Source of the DNA: Candidatus Schekmanbacteria bacterium GWA2_38_11
GTDB taxonomy: Bacteria > Schekmanbacteria > GWA2-38-11
Assembly: GCA_001790645.1 (NCBI GenBank)
Contig: MGDB01000004.1
Location: forward strand, 1 to 8,253
DNA: 8,253 nucleotides
Direction of reading: 5' to 3'
Shown here: positions 5,582-8,253 of the stretch, piece after piece
Layout of the letters: each line of letters opens with the position of its first letter
Position numbering within the stretch: the stretch's first letter is position 1
Notes under the pieces: model-generated
Told to the model about the DNA's origin: nothing
Databases searched by the model: none
What the model saw: only the letters and a program-made list of their open reading frames with translations
Made by a program: the position numbers and the translations under genes

Positions 5582-8253
5582 TTGGGGAAACGAAAGGACA
5601 TTAAAAAAATTCTGCTAATAGGCTCAGGGCCTATTATTATTGGCCAGGCCTGTGAGTTCGACTATTCCGGAACACAAGCCTGCAAGGCATTGCTGGAGGA
5701 GGGATATGAGATAGTGCTTGTCAACAGCAATCCTGCCACTATTATGACCGACCCCGACATGGCCCAAAGGACTTATATTGAACCTCTGACTCCTGATGTA
5801 GTTGAAAAGATTATTGCCCGTGAAAGGCCTGATGCTCTCCTTCCCACAATAGGAGGCCAAACAGGTCTTAACATAGCAGTGGAACTGGCAGAGCGGGGAA
5901 TACTTGATAAATACAATGTGGAGCTGATAGGAGCAAAGCTTGAGGCGATTAAAAAAGCTGAAGACAGGGAACTTTTTAAAATTGCCATGCAGAATATCGG
6001 TCTTAATATCCCTGTAAGCGGCTACGCGCAAACCGAGGAAAAGGCTTTAGAGATTGTTAAAGAGATAGGTTTTCCAATAATAATCCGGCCTTCTTTTACT
6101 TTAGGAGGTACGGGTGGCAACATCGCTTATAATATGGAAGAGTTTCATGAACATGTGCGGTGGGGACTTGACGCAAGTCCTTATCATCAGATTCTTATTG
6201 AAGAATCCCTGATAGGCTGGAAGGAATATGAACTTGAGGTGATGAGAGACTGTAAGGACAATGTCGTGATTATCTGCTCTATTGAGAACTTTGATCCAAT
6301 GGGGATTCATACAGGCGATAGTATCACGGTGGCACCTGCTCAGACCCTTACTGATAAAGAATATCAGATAATGAGGAATGCTGCGATTAAGATTATCAGG
6401 GAGATTGGTGTTGATACTGGTGGGTCTAACATCCAGTTTGCAGTAAACCCCAAAAATGGGGAACTGATGGTAATTGAAATGAACCCGAGGGTATCCCGCT
6501 CATCAGCTCTCGCATCAAAAGCTACAGGATTTCCAATTGCAAAAATTGCAGCAAAACTTGCAATAGGATTGACACTTGATGAGATTCCAAATGATATAAC
6601 AAAAGTCACTCCTTCATCATTTGAGCCAACAATTGATTACTGCGTTGTTAAATTCCCGAGGTTTACCTTTGAGAAATTCCCCAAAGCAGACGCAACTCTT
6701 ACCACGCAAATGAAATCAGTGGGCGAGGTAATGGCAATTGGGAGGAATTTTAAGGAGGCATTGCAAAAGGCTGTCCGTTCCTTGGAGATAAACCTGTGGA
6801 GCATAAATCTTGCGGAGGATGTAGCTATCAATGTGACAGATGACATTGTGAGGGAAAAATTAAAAAATCCCAACTGGGAGAGGGTCCTCTACATAAACGA
6901 GGCTTTCCGCAGAGGGTTTAAGGTAGAGGAAATTTATGAGCTTTCGAAAATCGACCCGTGGTTTATAAATAATATACGAGAAATTGTTGAGTTTGATAAT
7001 GAGATAAAAGGTAAAGCTGAAAAACTTTCACATAATAGGACTGAAGAGTTTTCTTCACTCCTTCGCAAAGCAAAGGAGAAGGGGTTTTCAGATAAGTATA
7101 TCTCCAAAGCAATGCATATAGATGAGGTTACTTTCAGGGAGTTAAGGAAAAATTTCAATATCAAAGCAGTCTTTAAAAGAGTAGATACATGCGGCGCAGA
7201 ATTTGAAGCACATACCCCTTATCTATATTCCACTTATGAAGAGGAGTGTGAGGCGCGTCCTACAGAAAAAAAGAAAATCCTTATCCTGGGAGGAGGGCCA
7301 AACCGTATAGGGCAGGGAATTGAGTTTGATTATTGCTGCGTGCACGGTGCTTTTGCCCTCAAGGAAGACGGGTTTGAGACTATAATGGTAAACTGCAATC
7401 CGGAAACTGTCAGTACTGATTACGATACATCTGACCGGCTATACTTTGAACCTCTCACCCTTGAAGAAGTTTTAAATATTATTGATATTGAAAACCCTGA
7501 TGGGGTAATCGTCCAATTTGGAGGTCAAACCCCATTAAAATTAGCTGTTCCTCTGGAAAGATTAGGTGTTAAAATAATTGGTACTCCTGCGGAATGCATT
7601 GACAGGGCAGAGGACAGGGAAAAGTTTAAGCATCTTCTTAATAAGCTTAACCTTCGTCAGCCGTCTAATGGCATTGCCATTGACTCAAAGGGGGCAATCG
7701 AAATAGCCAAAAAGATAGGGTATCCTGTGATTGTGAGGCCATCTTATGTTCTGGGAGGAAGGGCTATGGAGATTGTTTATGATGACGAAAGCCTGCAGAA
7801 CTATATGCGCTATGCTGTGAAAGAGTCTCCTGATCACCCGATCCTGGTTGATAAATTTTTAGAGGATGCAATTGAGATAGACGTTGATGCTATTTCAGAT
7901 GGTGAGCTATGTGTTATTGGAGGAGTGATGGAGCATATAGAGGAAGCAGGTGTACACTCAGGGGATAGTGCATGCTCTTTGCCGCCATACTCGCTAAAGA
8001 AGGAAATAATTGAGGAGGTCAAGCGCCAGACCAAAGCCATTGCCTTTGAGTTAAGAGTTATAGGGCTAATAAACATTCAATTTGCAGTAAAAAAAGATGA
8101 AATCTATATCCTTGAGGTAAACCCAAGGGCATCAAGAACTATTCCCTTTGTAAGCAAGGCAATAGGGGTGCCGCTGGCTAAACTTGCAGCAAGGGTAATG
8201 GCCGGGAAAAAACTTAGTGAGTTGGGGTTTACCCAAGAAAATAACATAGATTA
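5582..8253 (+). CDS. carB: carbamoyl-phosphate synthase large subunit, C-terminus missing
   Basis: The frame is open for 890 codons to the window edge. CarB is usually about 1,070 residues, so the end of the second synthetase half and the allosteric MGS domain lie outside. It makes carbamoyl phosphate from bicarbonate, ATP and glutamine-derived ammonia for arginine and pyrimidine synthesis, together with CarA. The first half starts [19 protein letters not shown] (from residue 14). Its ATP-grasp motifs are intact: [31 protein letters not shown], and [18 protein letters not shown]. The second half starts at about residue 566 ([19 protein letters not shown]), with [14 protein letters not shown] and [16 protein letters not shown]. 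The start is a TTG at 5582; it places [14 protein letters not shown] where CarB proteins begin, and no ATG or GTG fits. AGGA (5576-5579) lies unusually close to it. No carA is adjacent. Confidence 0.96.
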   Translation, partial: MGKRKDIKKILLIGSGPIIIGQACEFDYSGTQACKALLEEGYEIVLVNSNPATIMTDPDMAQRTYIEPLTPDVVEKIIARERPDALLPTIGGQTGLNIAVELAERGILDKYNVELIGAKLEAIKKAEDRELFKIAMQNIGLNIPVSGYAQTEEKALEIVKEIGFPIIIRPSFTLGGTGGNIAYNMEEFHEHVRWGLDASPYHQILIEESLIGWKEYELEVMRDCKDNVVIICSIENFDPMGIHTGDSITVAPAQTLTDKEYQIMRNAAIKIIREIGVDTGGSNIQFAVNPKNGELMVIEMNPRVSRSSALASKATGFPIAKIAAKLAIGLTLDEIPNDITKVTPSSFEPTIDYCVVKFPRFTFEKFPKADATLTTQMKSVGEVMAIGRNFKEALQKAVRSLEINLWSINLAEDVAINVTDDIVREKLKNPNWERVLYINEAFRRGFKVEEIYELSKIDPWFINNIREIVEFDNEIKGKAEKLSHNRTEEFSSLLRKAKEKGFSDKYISKAMHIDEVTFRELRKNFNIKAVFKRVDTCGAEFEAHTPYLYSTYEEECEARPTEKKKILILGGGPNRIGQGIEFDYCCVHGAFALKEDGFETIMVNCNPETVSTDYDTSDRLYFEPLTLEEVLNIIDIENPDGVIVQFGGQTPLKLAVPLERLGVKIIGTPAECIDRAEDREKFKHLLNKLNLRQPSNGIAIDSKGAIEIAKKIGYPVIVRPSYVLGGRAMEIVYDDESLQNYMRYAVKESPDHPILVDKFLEDAIEIDVDAISDGELCVIGGVMEHIEEAGVHSGDSACSLPPYSLKKEIIEEVKRQTKAIAFELRVIGLINIQFAVKKDEIYILEVNPRASRTIPFVSKAIGVPLAKLAARVMAGKKLSELGFTQENNID

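Noticed and set aside
5624..6031. Minus-strand open frame of 135 codons
   Set aside because: It is antisense to the first half of carB, whose frame is continuous and matches CarB throughout.

Overview
The window is a stretch of bacterial chromosome of low to moderate GC with AT-rich intergenic DNA. The evidence for Bacteria is: Shine-Dalgarno-like sites before several genes, a twin-arginine signal peptide, a polar amino-acid ABC importer, trpF, and a full-length-type carB. The phylum cannot be fixed from sequence alone. An uncultured Gram-negative-type lineage is a weak guess.

Layout. (1) 1-1119, minus strand: a truncated Tat-exported protein (possibly DUF362-like) lies downstream of an amidohydrolase-2 family metal-dependent hydrolase. 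(2) 1120-1270: a divergent control region carrying a perfect 50-bp palindrome. (3) 1271-3509, plus strand: a two-gene amino-acid ABC importer. Its first gene fuses the periplasmic binding protein to the permease, and the ATPase gene overlaps that gene's 3' end. (4) 3510-3616: an AT-rich, repeat-bearing convergent gap. (5) 3617-4448, minus strand: a tightly coupled pair, a small PqqD-like protein (a peptide-recognition fold) followed by a membrane-anchored S26-type peptidase with an apparent Ser/His dyad. (6) 4629-5243, minus strand: trpF, away from any other trp gene. (7) 5244-5365: a second divergent control region with a repeat related to the one at 3570-3609. (8) 5366-8253, plus strand: a doubtful 67-codon ORF, then carB, which runs off the window end without carA next to it.

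How the genes work together. The importer is a self-contained uptake system for a polar amino acid. trpF (tryptophan) and carB (arginine and pyrimidine) are housekeeping biosynthesis genes found outside their usual operons. The PqqD-like/peptidase pair is the most unusual part. It looks like a minimal module that binds and cleaves a peptide, but no precursor peptide and no radical-SAM or other modifying enzyme is visible in the window. The other non-routine features are the palindrome and the family of AT-rich intergenic repeats.
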